In this document: positions 15,820-24,051 of the stretch, in pieces
How positions within the stretch are numbered: the first letter of the stretch is position 1
How the letters are laid out: the number at the start of each line of letters is the position of its first letter
From: Catenulispora sp. EB89
Lineage (GTDB): Bacteria > Actinomycetota > Actinomycetes > Streptomycetales > Catenulisporaceae
Length of the DNA stretch: 64,000 bases
Direction of reading: 5' to 3'
NCBI RefSeq assembly: GCF_041261445.1
Contig: NZ_JBGCCU010000002.1
Location: 1-64,000, forward strand
Position numbers and translations under genes: made by a program
The notes under the pieces: generated by a model
Database searches by the model: none
What the model was told of the DNA's origin: nothing
What the model saw: only the letters and a program-made list of their open reading frames with translations

Positions 15820-16923
15820 TTGAGGATCATCTGCGTGGCGGGGGCCCGCCCCAACTACATGAAGATCAAGCCGGTCATGGACGCCCTGGAGGCGCGCGGG
15901 GCCGAGGTGGTGCTGGTGCACACCGGCCAGCACTACGACGAGGCGATGAACGACGTCTTCTTCCGCGACCTCGGGATCCGTCCGCCGGACCGCTACCTGG
16001 GCGCCGGATCCGGGAGCCAGGCCGAGCAGACCGCGCGCATCATGCTGGCCTTCGAGCCGGTGGTGGCCGAGCTGGCGCCGGACGCGGTCGTGGTGGTCGG
16101 CGACGTCACCTCCACCGTGGCCTGCGGCCTGGTCGCAGCCAAGGCCGGGACGCTCCTGGCGCACGTCGAGGCGGGCCTGCGGAGCCGCGACTGGTCGATG
16201 CCCGAGGAGGTCAACCGGGTCGTGGTGGACCGGCTGTCGGACTACCTGCTGGCCCCGTCCCCGGACGCCGTGGACAACCTGCGCGCCGAGGGCTACCGCG
16301 AGGACCAGGTGCACCTGGTCGGCAACGTCATGATCGACACCCTGTTCGCCAACCGCGACCGCGCCCTGGCCGCCGGCGCCCTGGAGCAGCTGGCCCTGAC
16401 CCCCGGCGGCTACGGCCTGGTGACCCTGCACCGCCCGGCGAACGTCGACTCCCCCGAAGCCCTGGCCCCCCTGGTCGGCGCCCTGACGAAGGTCGCCGAG
16501 GAACTGCCGCTGATCCTCCCGGCCCACCCCCGCGCCGCCACCGCGCTCCGCGAGCTGGTCACGACCGACCGCATCCGCCTGATCCCCCCGGCCGGCTACC
16601 TGGACTTCGTGGCCCTGCAGGCCGGGGCCCGCATCGTGCTCACGGACAGCGGCGGCGTACAGGAGGAGACGACGGCCCTCGGCGTCCCCTGCGTGACACT
16701 GCGCGACAACACCGAGCGGCCGATCACGGTCAGCGAGGGCACGAACATCCTGGCCGGGCTCGACCCCACCCGCATCGTCGAGATCGCCCAGCGGGTGCTG
16801 GCCGACCCGCCGCCGCCGCGGCGCCCCGCGCTGTGGGACGGGCACGCCGGGGACCGGATCGCCGAGGTGCTGTTGAGCGGCGGGAGCGCCGCTACGCGGC
16901 TGCGGCCCACGGATCTGGCGTAA
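15820..16923 (+). CDS. Non-hydrolysing UDP-GlcNAc 2-epimerase, WecB/WbpI-like
   Basis: Inverts C2 of a UDP-N-acetyl sugar (UDP-GlcNAc to UDP-ManNAc, or the 2,3-diacetamido uronic acid in the Wbp pathway). 367 aa, normal family length. N-terminal GARPNYMKIKP (8-18), then HTGQHYD, VVGDVTST, HVEAGLRSRDW with its conserved Glu, TLHRPANVD and DSGGVQEE, all hallmark active-site segments. TTG start at 15820; the ATG at 15803 is out of frame, and no in-frame ATG or GTG fits as well. Divergent from the ECF sigma gene. Which of the two substrates is used cannot be told from sequence alone. Confidence 0.9.
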   Translation: MRIICVAGARPNYMKIKPVMDALEARGAEVVLVHTGQHYDEAMNDVFFRDLGIRPPDRYLGAGSGSQAEQTARIMLAFEPVVAELAPDAVVVVGDVTSTVACGLVAAKAGTLLAHVEAGLRSRDWSMPEEVNRVVVDRLSDYLLAPSPDAVDNLRAEGYREDQVHLVGNVMIDTLFANRDRALAAGALEQLALTPGGYGLVTLHRPANVDSPEALAPLVGALTKVAEELPLILPAHPRAATALRELVTTDRIRLIPPAGYLDFVALQAGARIVLTDSGGVQEETTALGVPCVTLRDNTERPITVSEGTNILAGLDPTRIVEIAQRVLADPPPPRRPALWDGHAGDRIAEVLLSGGSAATRLRPTDLA

Positions 16924-16946
16924 CGCGCTTCACAAGAACACAGCAG

Positions 16947-16982
16947 TCCCCGCCACCCGACCTGTGGCGGGGATTTCGCGTT
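16947..16982 (+). terminator. Intrinsic terminator after epimerase
   Basis: Perfect 10-bp stem TCCCCGCCAC / GTGGCGGGGA (16947-16956 with 16964-16973) followed by TTTCGCGTTT. Confidence 0.85.
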
Positions 16983-17034
16983 TGCGGGGGCCGTACCGCA
17001 CCAGTCAAGGTTCTGCTTCGAAACCGCTTTATTG

Positions 17035-17063
17035 TTGACTTGTCGCGAATATGCCGCAATCTT
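17035..17063 (+). promoter_or_regulatory. Possible promoter of small LuxR gene
   Basis: TTGACT at 17035-17040 is a good -35; a weak -10 candidate (AATCTT) follows after 17 bases. The octamer GAGGCGCC then occurs twice (about 17092 and 17103) before the start codon. Confidence 0.3.
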
Positions 17064-17127
17064 TGATATTGCTCGGCAATACACGGGGAAAGAGGCGCCG
17101 CCGAGGCGCCAACGGGGGTGAGCACAC

Positions 17128-17418
17128 GTGTCCAGCACGACGTTCGACAATTCCGTCTGCCCTGTCTGTCTGGCCATGGGGGACGAGCACGACCGCTCGG
17201 AGCGTCCTGCGGAGCTGTCGCAGCGTGAGCAGGAGGTCTTCGCACTGCTGGCGTCCGGGCCGTCGAACAAGGACCTCGCCGAGGAGCTGCACCTGACGGA
17301 GCGGACCGTCAAAGCGCACATCGCCAGCATCCTGCGGAAGCTGGCGATGTCCCGACTCCAGGCGTGCCTGCTGGCACAGGCCTACCGGCACGCCCGGGTC
17401 TGCCGATCGGAGGACTGA
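17128..17418 (+). CDS. Small LuxR-type DNA-binding protein
   Basis: 96 aa, essentially one LuxR/GerE helix-turn-helix (LSQREQEVFALLASGPSNKD, then EELHLTERTVKAHIASILRK). A short N-terminal tail carries a CPVC motif (Cys11 and Cys14) that could bind metal or sense redox; no receiver or ligand domain is present. GTG at 17128 with GGGGGTGA about eight bases upstream. Convergent with the secreted 120-aa gene; the stop codons are 7 bases apart. Target unknown. Confidence 0.8.
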   Translation: MSSTTFDNSVCPVCLAMGDEHDRSERPAELSQREQEVFALLASGPSNKDLAEELHLTERTVKAHIASILRKLAMSRLQACLLAQAYRHARVCRSED

Positions 17419-17425
17419 ACCGGAC

Positions 17426-17788
17426 TCAGCTGTAGTAGAACGCCGGCCCGCACGCGTAGTACGCGGACAGGTCGGGAGTGACGAAGCAAGCCTGCAGGCT
17501 GTGGACGCCGTCACCGAAGTACTCGGAGGCGCCGGCCGGGAAGATCTTCGAACCGCCGCTGTTGTGGTTGATCTGCAGGATGCCGATCCCGCCGCCGCCG
17601 CAGCCGCCGTATCCGGTGGCGTAGGCGTAGTTACTGCTGGTCGCGACCAGGTAGGCGTCCCCGCCGCAGGCGTAGACGTCGCTGCCGGAAAGGTAGCTGC
17701 CGGCGAAGGCGTCGGTCGTCCCCATCGCCAGGGCCCCGGCCGCCGCGGCGGCGACGATACCGCCCTTGACCTTCTTGCTGATCCTCAT
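17426..17788 (-). CDS. Small secreted Gly/Tyr-rich protein with four cysteines
   Basis: 120 aa, no family recognised. Clear signal peptide (basic MRISKKVKGG, Ala-rich core, cleavage after AFA at 29). The mature ~91 residues are rich in Gly, Tyr and Ser, with cysteines at 41, 63, 101 and 113 (two possible disulphides) and a GYGGCGGGGIG stretch; it ends ACGPAFYYS. Start ATG at 17786-17788 with AGGGGAGA four bases upstream, a convincing site. The composition suggests an extracellular structural or antimicrobial-like protein; function is not assigned. Confidence 0.8.
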   Translation of the reverse strand: MRISKKVKGGIVAAAAAGALAMGTTDAFAGSYLSGSDVYACGGDAYLVATSSNYAYATGYGGCGGGGIGILQINHNSGGSKIFPAGASEYFGDGVHSLQACFVTPDLSAYYACGPAFYYS

Positions 17789-17924
17789 CGTGTCTCCCCT
17801 TGAACGAAGTTCGGTGGTCGACTTCCAGGACCATTCCAGCCGAACCGCGCCGGGACGGATATTGTCCTCGGGGACATAAATCAGGGCCCTCATTCGCTCA
17901 CGAGGACCCCGGATCCGCGCGACG

Positions 17925-18146
17925 TCAGGCCGCCGACCCGCCGCCGGCGTGGGGCTCCACCACACACAGCCGTCGGCCGTCCCGTTCCGGGGAAATGAGG
18001 ATCTGGCGTATCGCCTGGTGACACGACGTGTACCGGACGCCGTCCCGGGCAACCCTGGTCGGCCGCGTGACGATCCATTCCCAGCGGCCGTTGTTGCCGA
18101 TGCCGTGACACCGCTCGTTGCCGTGTTCGTCCAGCTCCATTCCCAT
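17925..18146 (-). CDS. Small hypothetical protein
   Basis: 73 aa, unrecognised. Third codon positions are strongly GC and the sequence is hydrophilic with spread aromatic residues (RWEWIVTRPTRV, YTSCHQAIRQIL), which looks protein-like rather than random. The ribosome site is weak (GAG just before ATG). Lies 136 bases upstream of the secreted 120-aa gene on the same strand. Confidence 0.45.
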   Translation of the reverse strand: MGMELDEHGNERCHGIGNNGRWEWIVTRPTRVARDGVRYTSCHQAIRQILISPERDGRRLCVVEPHAGGGSAA

Positions 18147-18222
18147 AAGCTCGGCGAAAGATGCTGTGACTAGACGGCCGCCGCGCCGTCGCTCAGCCGC
18201 TACGGCTTGCCGGTCAAAGCCG

Positions 18223-19773
18223 CTACCCCTTGCCGGTCACCTCGCGGTACAGCCCGAGCATCGTCTCGGCCTGCCCCTCCCACGAGTACTGGCGCAGCGT
18301 CTCCTCGCTGTAAGCCTTCGTGTACGCGGCCGGGTCCTTGAGCACCTTGCGCGCCGCCTCGACGAACGACGGCACGTCGCCGGCGGTGTAGACCTCGCCG
18401 TTGCCGAGCTCGCGGGTCAGTTGCGAGGTGGCCTTGACGTCGCTGGCGACCACCGGGAGCCCGGCGCTGATGTAGGACCAGAACTTGGTGGTGATGGTGA
18501 GCTCGTGCAGCGGGATGTGGAGCAGGGTGTCGATGCCGACGGTGGCCGAGCGCAGGTACGCGGTCAGCTCCTCGCTGGGGACGTAGTCCAGGAGGTGGAA
18601 GCGGTCTGCGACGTCCAGCTCCCGCGCCCGCGCCAGCAGTTCGGCGACGTAGCCGTCGCGGCGGCCGACCAGCAGGGCGGCGTGCACGCCTTCGAGCTCC
18701 GGCAGGGCCTCGACCACGGTCTGCAGGCCGCGGACCTTGGTGACGCTGCCCGGGTGCACCAGGAGCGGGACGTCGGCGGCCAGGCCGAGGGCGCCGCGGA
18801 CGCCGGGCACGTCGTCGCCGGAGGCGGCCAGGTCGGCCAGTGCCGGCATGTTCTTGACCAGCACCGGGGCCTTGCGGCCGGGGAACTTCGCGATGCCGTG
18901 GAACTCGACCATGGCCTCGGCGTAGCCCTCGATCGGGCTCATCACCGCGTCGGCCAGCGGCAGGTACTTGGCCTCCTGGGCGGCCATGGCCGGGGCCCAG
19001 GTCGGGTTGTCGCGGGTGTCGCCGGCGAAGAACTCGTGGGCGTCGTATATGACCTTCACCGTGCGGCCCCTGGCCTTGGCCCGGGCCGCCGCACGTACCG
19101 CGACGCCGAGCATCTCGGCGTCGTTGGCGTGTATCAGGTCCGGCTCCAGCTCGTCGGCGGCGCGGCCGAAGGAGTCCTCGAAGTCGACCAGGCGCGGCTG
19201 GGCGTTCCACACCGCGCCCTCGCCGCCGCGGCGGACCCGCAGCTTCTCCAGCGAGGTGCTCGGCGAGTCCTGCACGATGTTGTAGTTGTGGTCCAAGGCC
19301 TGCTTGCGGGCCGAGATCCAGTAGCCGGCGGCCTTCACGCCCAGCGACTTGGCCGCCAGCACCGCTCCGTCGACCAGCTTGGCCGCCGGGTTCAGGCCGT
19401 CGGCGGACCGGCGGGACAGCAGCTCGCGCTCGACCGCCAGGTTGGACTGGCGGATGCGCTGGCGCTGGTGCTTGACCTTGCCGAGCTCGACCGTGGAGTA
19501 GGCGATCAGACCGCTGACACCGCTGCGGCGCGGGTGGTAGGTGCGGTACTTCGTGGCCGCCATGCTCTCGGCCGGGCGCAGGATCGTCACCTCGCCGAAC
19601 TGGGACTCCTCACGCTTGCCGCTGCGCGAGCGTCCGACCAGGTAGGTGTCCCAGCCGGCCTCCGCCGCGGAGCGGGCCTCCTTCTGGACGCGGGAGTCCC
19701 CGTCTATGAAGTTCCCGACCAGCATGACAACGCGTGGGCGCACATCAACGCGGCGCTGGTCGGGAGTGGTCAC
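18223..19773 (-). CDS. GT4-family glycosyltransferase (module copy A)
   Basis: 516 aa GT-B enzyme. Starts MTTPDQRRVDVRPRVVMLVG, then the shared motif GDSRVQKEARSAAEAGWDTY. Acceptor side: DLIHANDAEMLGVAVRAAAR, VIYDAHEFFAGD. Donor side: VHPGSVTKVRGLQTVVEALP and ELTITTKFWSYISAGLPVV in place of the E-x7-E loop. GTG start at 19771-19773 with a strong GGAGG four bases upstream. Very similar along its length to the gene at 21642-23303, so these are recent paralogues; the partner gene 19875-21386 precedes it. Confidence 0.9.
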   Translation of the reverse strand: MTTPDQRRVDVRPRVVMLVGNFIDGDSRVQKEARSAAEAGWDTYLVGRSRSGKREESQFGEVTILRPAESMAATKYRTYHPRRSGVSGLIAYSTVELGKVKHQRQRIRQSNLAVERELLSRRSADGLNPAAKLVDGAVLAAKSLGVKAAGYWISARKQALDHNYNIVQDSPSTSLEKLRVRRGGEGAVWNAQPRLVDFEDSFGRAADELEPDLIHANDAEMLGVAVRAAARAKARGRTVKVIYDAHEFFAGDTRDNPTWAPAMAAQEAKYLPLADAVMSPIEGYAEAMVEFHGIAKFPGRKAPVLVKNMPALADLAASGDDVPGVRGALGLAADVPLLVHPGSVTKVRGLQTVVEALPELEGVHAALLVGRRDGYVAELLARARELDVADRFHLLDYVPSEELTAYLRSATVGIDTLLHIPLHELTITTKFWSYISAGLPVVASDVKATSQLTRELGNGEVYTAGDVPSFVEAARKVLKDPAAYTKAYSEETLRQYSWEGQAETMLGLYREVTGKG

Positions 19774-19874
19774 TGTTCCTCCGGGGGCAGGTGTGGACTG
19801 GCTCGGATTCTAGCAACGGTAAATATGACCTTCACCCCGACGGGGATATGGCGGGATGCGGCCGGGACACGTCC

Positions 19875-21386
19875 TCAGCCGCGCAGCCACGGCTCCAGCG
19901 CCGCGGCGGACTTGCGGCCGTCGTGGTACTCGCGGACGAACGCCCGGCCGGTCGCGGCCACGGCGCGCGCCTTGTCTCGGTCGGCGAGCACGCCCTCGAT
20001 GACCTCGGCCAGGGAGTCCGGGTCGGCCTGGAGCGTCGGGATCTCGGCCGGGACCCGGTCCCGCACCCGCTGGTCGATGTTGGCGATGCTCACCCGGCCG
20101 GCGGCCATCGCCTGGCAGGTCATCACCCCGTAGTTGCCGATCACGAAGTGGTCCAGCACGATGTCCGCGTCCTGCACCACGCCGACCAGCTCGGCCTGCG
20201 GGATGTGCTCCAGCCGCCGGTACTCGATCAGGCCGCGGGACTCCAGGTCGCGCAGCGTCGGCTCGATCAGGTCCGAGCCCTTCATGAACGGCCGCGACGG
20301 CGCGTGCACGACCACCGGCACCTCGCGCTCCAGCGGCGTGCGCGTCCCCTCGGTCCACTGCTCCAGGTCCACGACCACCGGCAGCCAGGTGGCGCGCGGG
20401 ACGTCGTCGATCAGGTCCGGGGTGGAGACGAAGACCGGGCCGTCGAACTCCTCGACCCACTTGGCCATCTCGGCGGTCTTGCCCCGCAGCACCTCGGTGA
20501 GCTTCTGGTCCTCCTCGCTGACCGGTGCGCGGAACGGCGAGAACTTGTAGAGCTCGATGTGCCGGTCGGGCGAACGGATGTCGGAGCCGTGGAACAGCAG
20601 CGCGGTCCGGATCCCGGCGCGCCGCAGCTCGGGCAGGTCGTCGGCGAGCTGGCCGCCGTTGAGCCGGCCCAGGACCGCCAGGCCGCTCTCGGACAGGACG
20701 TGCGTGACGGTGTCCAGGGTGTCGGCGACCCGGCCCAGGCCCCACACCGGGTCGACCCAGTCCTTGTCCTCGGCCTTGATGTCGGAGCCGTAGGCGAAGG
20801 CGTAGCTCTTCTTCTGGAGGTTGCGGGACGGGATCCCGGCGTGCTCCCGCACGGCGACGGCCCAGGCGTGGCCCATGCCGGCGTTGTTGTTGGAGCCGAT
20901 GAGCAGCGAGGTCTGCGGGCTCTTGGCGGCCGGCTGCGCCTGGCCCGGCGCCACGGCGGCGCGGCCGAGCTTGGCCACCGCCTTCTCGGCGGTCTTGTCG
21001 CAGGCCACGACGACGTCGGGGGCGAAGGCGTCGAGATACCGGCCGATCTCGCCGGCGACGTCGGCGGCGGACCAGGTCGCGGCCGGGTTGCCCAGGGCCT
21101 TGCCGCGGGCGTTGCGCGTGGTCAGGACGGCCTTGCGGCCGAGCTTGCCGAGGGCGCCGGGCGCGGAGTCGAAGGAGGTGCCGACCCGGACCTCGACGAC
21201 GTGCACCCCGCCGCGCGACGGATCGGGCTTCCGCTTCCCGAACGCCGGCGTGAGGAACAGGACGCTGTACCCGGCGGCGAGGAGCCGGTCGGCCTCGGCG
21301 CGCGCGGCCGTGGCGGCGGCCGCCGGGGCCGCGGAGACGACGGCGGCGCGGCTGCGCGCGGCGGCGGGCTGGTCCTGCTCAGACAT
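19875..21386 (-). CDS. GT-B glycosyltransferase (module copy B)
   Basis: 503 aa. The N-terminal half is a Rossmann-like acceptor domain (ADRLLAAGYSVLFLTPAFGK; LLIGSNNNAGMGHAWAVAVR) with an Ala-rich start; the donor domain includes VVVHAPSRPFMKGSDLIEPT, then ADIVLDHFVIGNYGVMTCQA. The last ~230 residues clearly resemble the 420-aa protein at 24052-25314. ATG at 21384-21386. Acts in surface-glycan assembly by context; substrate unknown. Confidence 0.83.
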   Translation of the reverse strand: MSEQDQPAAARSRAAVVSAAPAAAATAARAEADRLLAAGYSVLFLTPAFGKRKPDPSRGGVHVVEVRVGTSFDSAPGALGKLGRKAVLTTRNARGKALGNPAATWSAADVAGEIGRYLDAFAPDVVVACDKTAEKAVAKLGRAAVAPGQAQPAAKSPQTSLLIGSNNNAGMGHAWAVAVREHAGIPSRNLQKKSYAFAYGSDIKAEDKDWVDPVWGLGRVADTLDTVTHVLSESGLAVLGRLNGGQLADDLPELRRAGIRTALLFHGSDIRSPDRHIELYKFSPFRAPVSEEDQKLTEVLRGKTAEMAKWVEEFDGPVFVSTPDLIDDVPRATWLPVVVDLEQWTEGTRTPLEREVPVVVHAPSRPFMKGSDLIEPTLRDLESRGLIEYRRLEHIPQAELVGVVQDADIVLDHFVIGNYGVMTCQAMAAGRVSIANIDQRVRDRVPAEIPTLQADPDSLAEVIEGVLADRDKARAVAATGRAFVREYHDGRKSAAALEPWLRG

Positions 21387-21641
21387 GGCTCGGCGGCTTT
21401 CTGGTGGGGCGGGCTGGGGCGCCGCGCCGTGGTACGGGTCGCACGAAGCAGCGCCGCCACGTTAGCCGATTCGGGTGAGGCGGGTGGGGTCGACGGCCGG
21501 TCCGCGGCGGCCGGATGGGCGAGTGCACGCCGGGGCTTGGCTCGCCGCAGTCGGCCAGCTCGCTGCCGGCTGCCCGCCGCGCAGGAGCCAACAGCCCTGC
21601 ACCAAGCCGTTCGCACGCCGCCGCCGCGCACCAGCGCGCCG

Positions 21642-23303
21642 CTAGCCGCGGGCGACGCTCCCCGCCACCTCGGCGGGGTCCGGGCGTGAGGTCGGCACCC
21701 GGCCGCCGCCCTCGCCGTCCCCGTCCTCCTCGTCCTCGCCGCTGTCGCCTCCCGCGCCTCCCGCGCCGCCCGACACCGGCCGCAGCCCGCTCACCCGTTC
21801 GTACACCTCCAGCAGCGCCGGCACCTGCCGCTCCCAGCTGTGCGCCGCCAGCATCTCGTCCGTGTAAACCGCCGCGTACCGCTCCCGCTCCGCCGCGACC
21901 TTGCGCACCGCCGCCGCCAGGCCGTCGACGTCGTCGACCTCAAACACCTCGCCGTTGCGCAGCCGGCGGGTCAGCTCCCCGGCCGCCTTCACGTCGCTGA
22001 CCACCACCGGGAGGCGGGCGCCGATGTAGGACCAGTACTTGGTCGTGATCGTCAGTTCCTGCGTGGGGATGCGGCGCAGCGTGTCGACGCCCGCCGTCGC
22101 CGAGGCGATGAAGTCGGTGAGCTCCTCGACCGGCACGTAGTCCAGGACGTGGAACCGCTCCGCCACGCCGAGGCGGGCCGCCAGCTCGGCCAGCTCCGCG
22201 ACGTGCCCGGCCCGCGAGCCGACGAGCAGGGCCAGGTGCGCCTCCGGCAGCTGCGGCAGTGCGCGCACGGCGGTGTCCAGGCCGCGGATCGGCGTCACCG
22301 AGCCCGGATACACCAGCAGCGTCGCCTCCGGCCCCAGTCCCAGCCGCCCGCGCAGGCCCGGGCCCCGGCCGCCGGGCACGCTGAACGTCGCGGCCTCCGG
22401 CATGTTCCGCACCACCGTCGGCCGGACCGCGAGGCCGTGGTGCTCGACCAGCTTGTCGGCGAAGTTGTCGACGGCGGTCACCACCGCGTCGGCCATCGGG
22501 ATGTACTTCGCCTCCTGGGCCGTTATCACCGGCGCCCAGGTGACGTCCTCCGGCCGGATGTCGCCGGCGGTGTACTCGTGCGAGTCGTAGACCACCGCGA
22601 CCCGTCGCCCGGCGCCCCGCGCCCGCACCGCCGCCCGCACCGCGACACCGAGCATCTCGGCGTCGTTGGCGTGCAGCACGTCCGGCATCAGCTCGTCGGC
22701 CATCCGCCCGAACGAGTCCTCGAAGTCCGCCAGCCGGGGCTGCGCCGCCCACGCCGCCGCCTCACTGCCCCGCCGCACCAACAGCCGCTCCAGCATGCTG
22801 CTCGGCCCGCCTCCGGCCGCCGCCGCGTAGTTGCGGTCGAAGGCCTGCTTGCGCACCGCGATCCAGCGCCCCCGCAGCCGCACGCTCAGGACCCGAACAC
22901 GCAACACCAAACGCGCCCCCAGCACCTCGAGCGCACCGGCCCCGTCCGCGACCCGCCGCGCCAGCAACTCCCGATCCGCGCCCAGATCCCGCTGCCGCAA
23001 CCGCTGCCGCTGATGCCGCGTCCGGCTGAGCTCCGCCGAGCGATACGCGACCAGGCCCCGAACGCCCCGCCGATGCGGATGCGAGGCGCGATACCGCGTG
23101 GCGGTCATGGTCTCGGCGGCGCGCACGACGGTCGCACCGCCCAGCGCGTACTCCTCCCGCCGCCCGCTCGGCGACCGCCCGACCAGATACGTGTCCCAGC
23201 CTGCGGCAGCGGCGTACCGCGCCTCCTTCTGGACGCGCGAGTCGCCGTCCACGAAGTTGCCGACCAGCATGACGACGCGGGGTTTGTGGTCGCTGGGAGT
23301 CAT
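21642..23303 (-). CDS. GT4-family glycosyltransferase (module copy A', acidic tail)
   Basis: 553 aa, paralogue of the gene at 18223-19773 (same MLVGNF-DGDSRVQKEAR start, DLIHANDAEMLGVAVRAA replaced by DVLHANDAEMLGVAVRAAV, ELTITTKYWSYIGARLPVV). It differs in a C-terminal low-complexity acidic tail of ~45 residues (GGAGGAGGDSGEDEEDGDGE). Good GC third-position bias throughout, including the tail. ATG start. Its upstream neighbour on the plus strand is the Uma2-like gene. Confidence 0.88.
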   Translation of the reverse strand: MTPSDHKPRVVMLVGNFVDGDSRVQKEARYAAAAGWDTYLVGRSPSGRREEYALGGATVVRAAETMTATRYRASHPHRRGVRGLVAYRSAELSRTRHQRQRLRQRDLGADRELLARRVADGAGALEVLGARLVLRVRVLSVRLRGRWIAVRKQAFDRNYAAAAGGGPSSMLERLLVRRGSEAAAWAAQPRLADFEDSFGRMADELMPDVLHANDAEMLGVAVRAAVRARGAGRRVAVVYDSHEYTAGDIRPEDVTWAPVITAQEAKYIPMADAVVTAVDNFADKLVEHHGLAVRPTVVRNMPEAATFSVPGGRGPGLRGRLGLGPEATLLVYPGSVTPIRGLDTAVRALPQLPEAHLALLVGSRAGHVAELAELAARLGVAERFHVLDYVPVEELTDFIASATAGVDTLRRIPTQELTITTKYWSYIGARLPVVVSDVKAAGELTRRLRNGEVFEVDDVDGLAAAVRKVAAERERYAAVYTDEMLAAHSWERQVPALLEVYERVSGLRPVSGGAGGAGGDSGEDEEDGDGEGGGRVPTSRPDPAEVAGSVARG

Positions 23304-23497
23304 CGTGCCATTGCATCATGGTGACGCGGGAAGGTTCGGGGACCGGCGCGCGGGTTGCTCAGGGCTTGCCAGGGAAGATGGTGATTACTCGTTCGAGCGG
23401 AGCTCATGGGCCGAACGGGTGAATTAGAGGAAAAGAAAGGGGCTGATCCCCGATGGGTTCACCGGATGATGGCAGGCGAACCGAAGGAGGTTTCGAC

Positions 23498-24049
23498 TTG
23501 AACTCCATCTTGTACACCTCCGATCCATTCACCACCAAAGAGTTCTTCGCCCTCGATGTGGACGAGAAGCTCAAGGTGGAGCTCTTCGGAGGTGCACTGG
23601 CCGTGAGTCCTTCACCAAAGCATTGGCACGGGCTTGTCTCGCTCAAGCTCCGTGATGCCTTGACCACAGCGCTGGGCGAGTCATTTATTGTCTACCTCGA
23701 CCTCGACGTCATCGTGGATGAGGAGAACGTCCCCCGCCCAGACGCCTTCGTCGTACGCTCCGAGCCGTACGACCCCGATCGCGTCACGGAAGCCGCCGAC
23801 GTACTGCTGGCCGTCGAAATCATGTCGCCGGGCTCACAGGTGAACGACCGCCGTATCAAACCCTCGCTCTACCGCGACGCCGGCATCCCGTCATGGCGCA
23901 TCGAGCGCAGCGGAAAGCACCTCGTGCTCTTCGAAATCCCGCTCAGTGGCGAAGAAGTAACTCACCTCGACCAGGTCACCCTCAAAGTCGCGGGTATCGA
24001 TGTCCCGATCGACCTCGAAGCCATCGCCCGCTACGCCCTCGGCGGATAG
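23498..24049 (+). CDS. Uma2-family PD-(D/E)XK nuclease-like protein
   Basis: 183 aa, Uma2/DUF820 fold. Active-site pattern: acidic residue in VELFGGALAVSPSP, Asp in RPDAFVV, Glu in AVEIMSPGSQVNDRRIK. The TTG at 23498-23500 is preferred: a perfect AAGGAGG lies seven bases upstream. An in-frame ATG at 23453 would add 15 residues. It is the only plus-strand gene between 18 and 28 kb, has visibly lower GC than its flanks, and splits two glycosyltransferase genes, so it was likely acquired separately. Uma2 proteins are common, multi-copy and of unclear function. Confidence 0.85.
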   Translation: MNSILYTSDPFTTKEFFALDVDEKLKVELFGGALAVSPSPKHWHGLVSLKLRDALTTALGESFIVYLDLDVIVDEENVPRPDAFVVRSEPYDPDRVTEAADVLLAVEIMSPGSQVNDRRIKPSLYRDAGIPSWRIERSGKHLVLFEIPLSGEEVTHLDQVTLKVAGIDVPIDLEAIARYALGG

Positions 24050-24051
24050 CC

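Noticed and set aside
23304-24051. Insertion sequence around the Uma2-like gene
   Set aside because: No inverted terminal repeats, target duplication or transposase.
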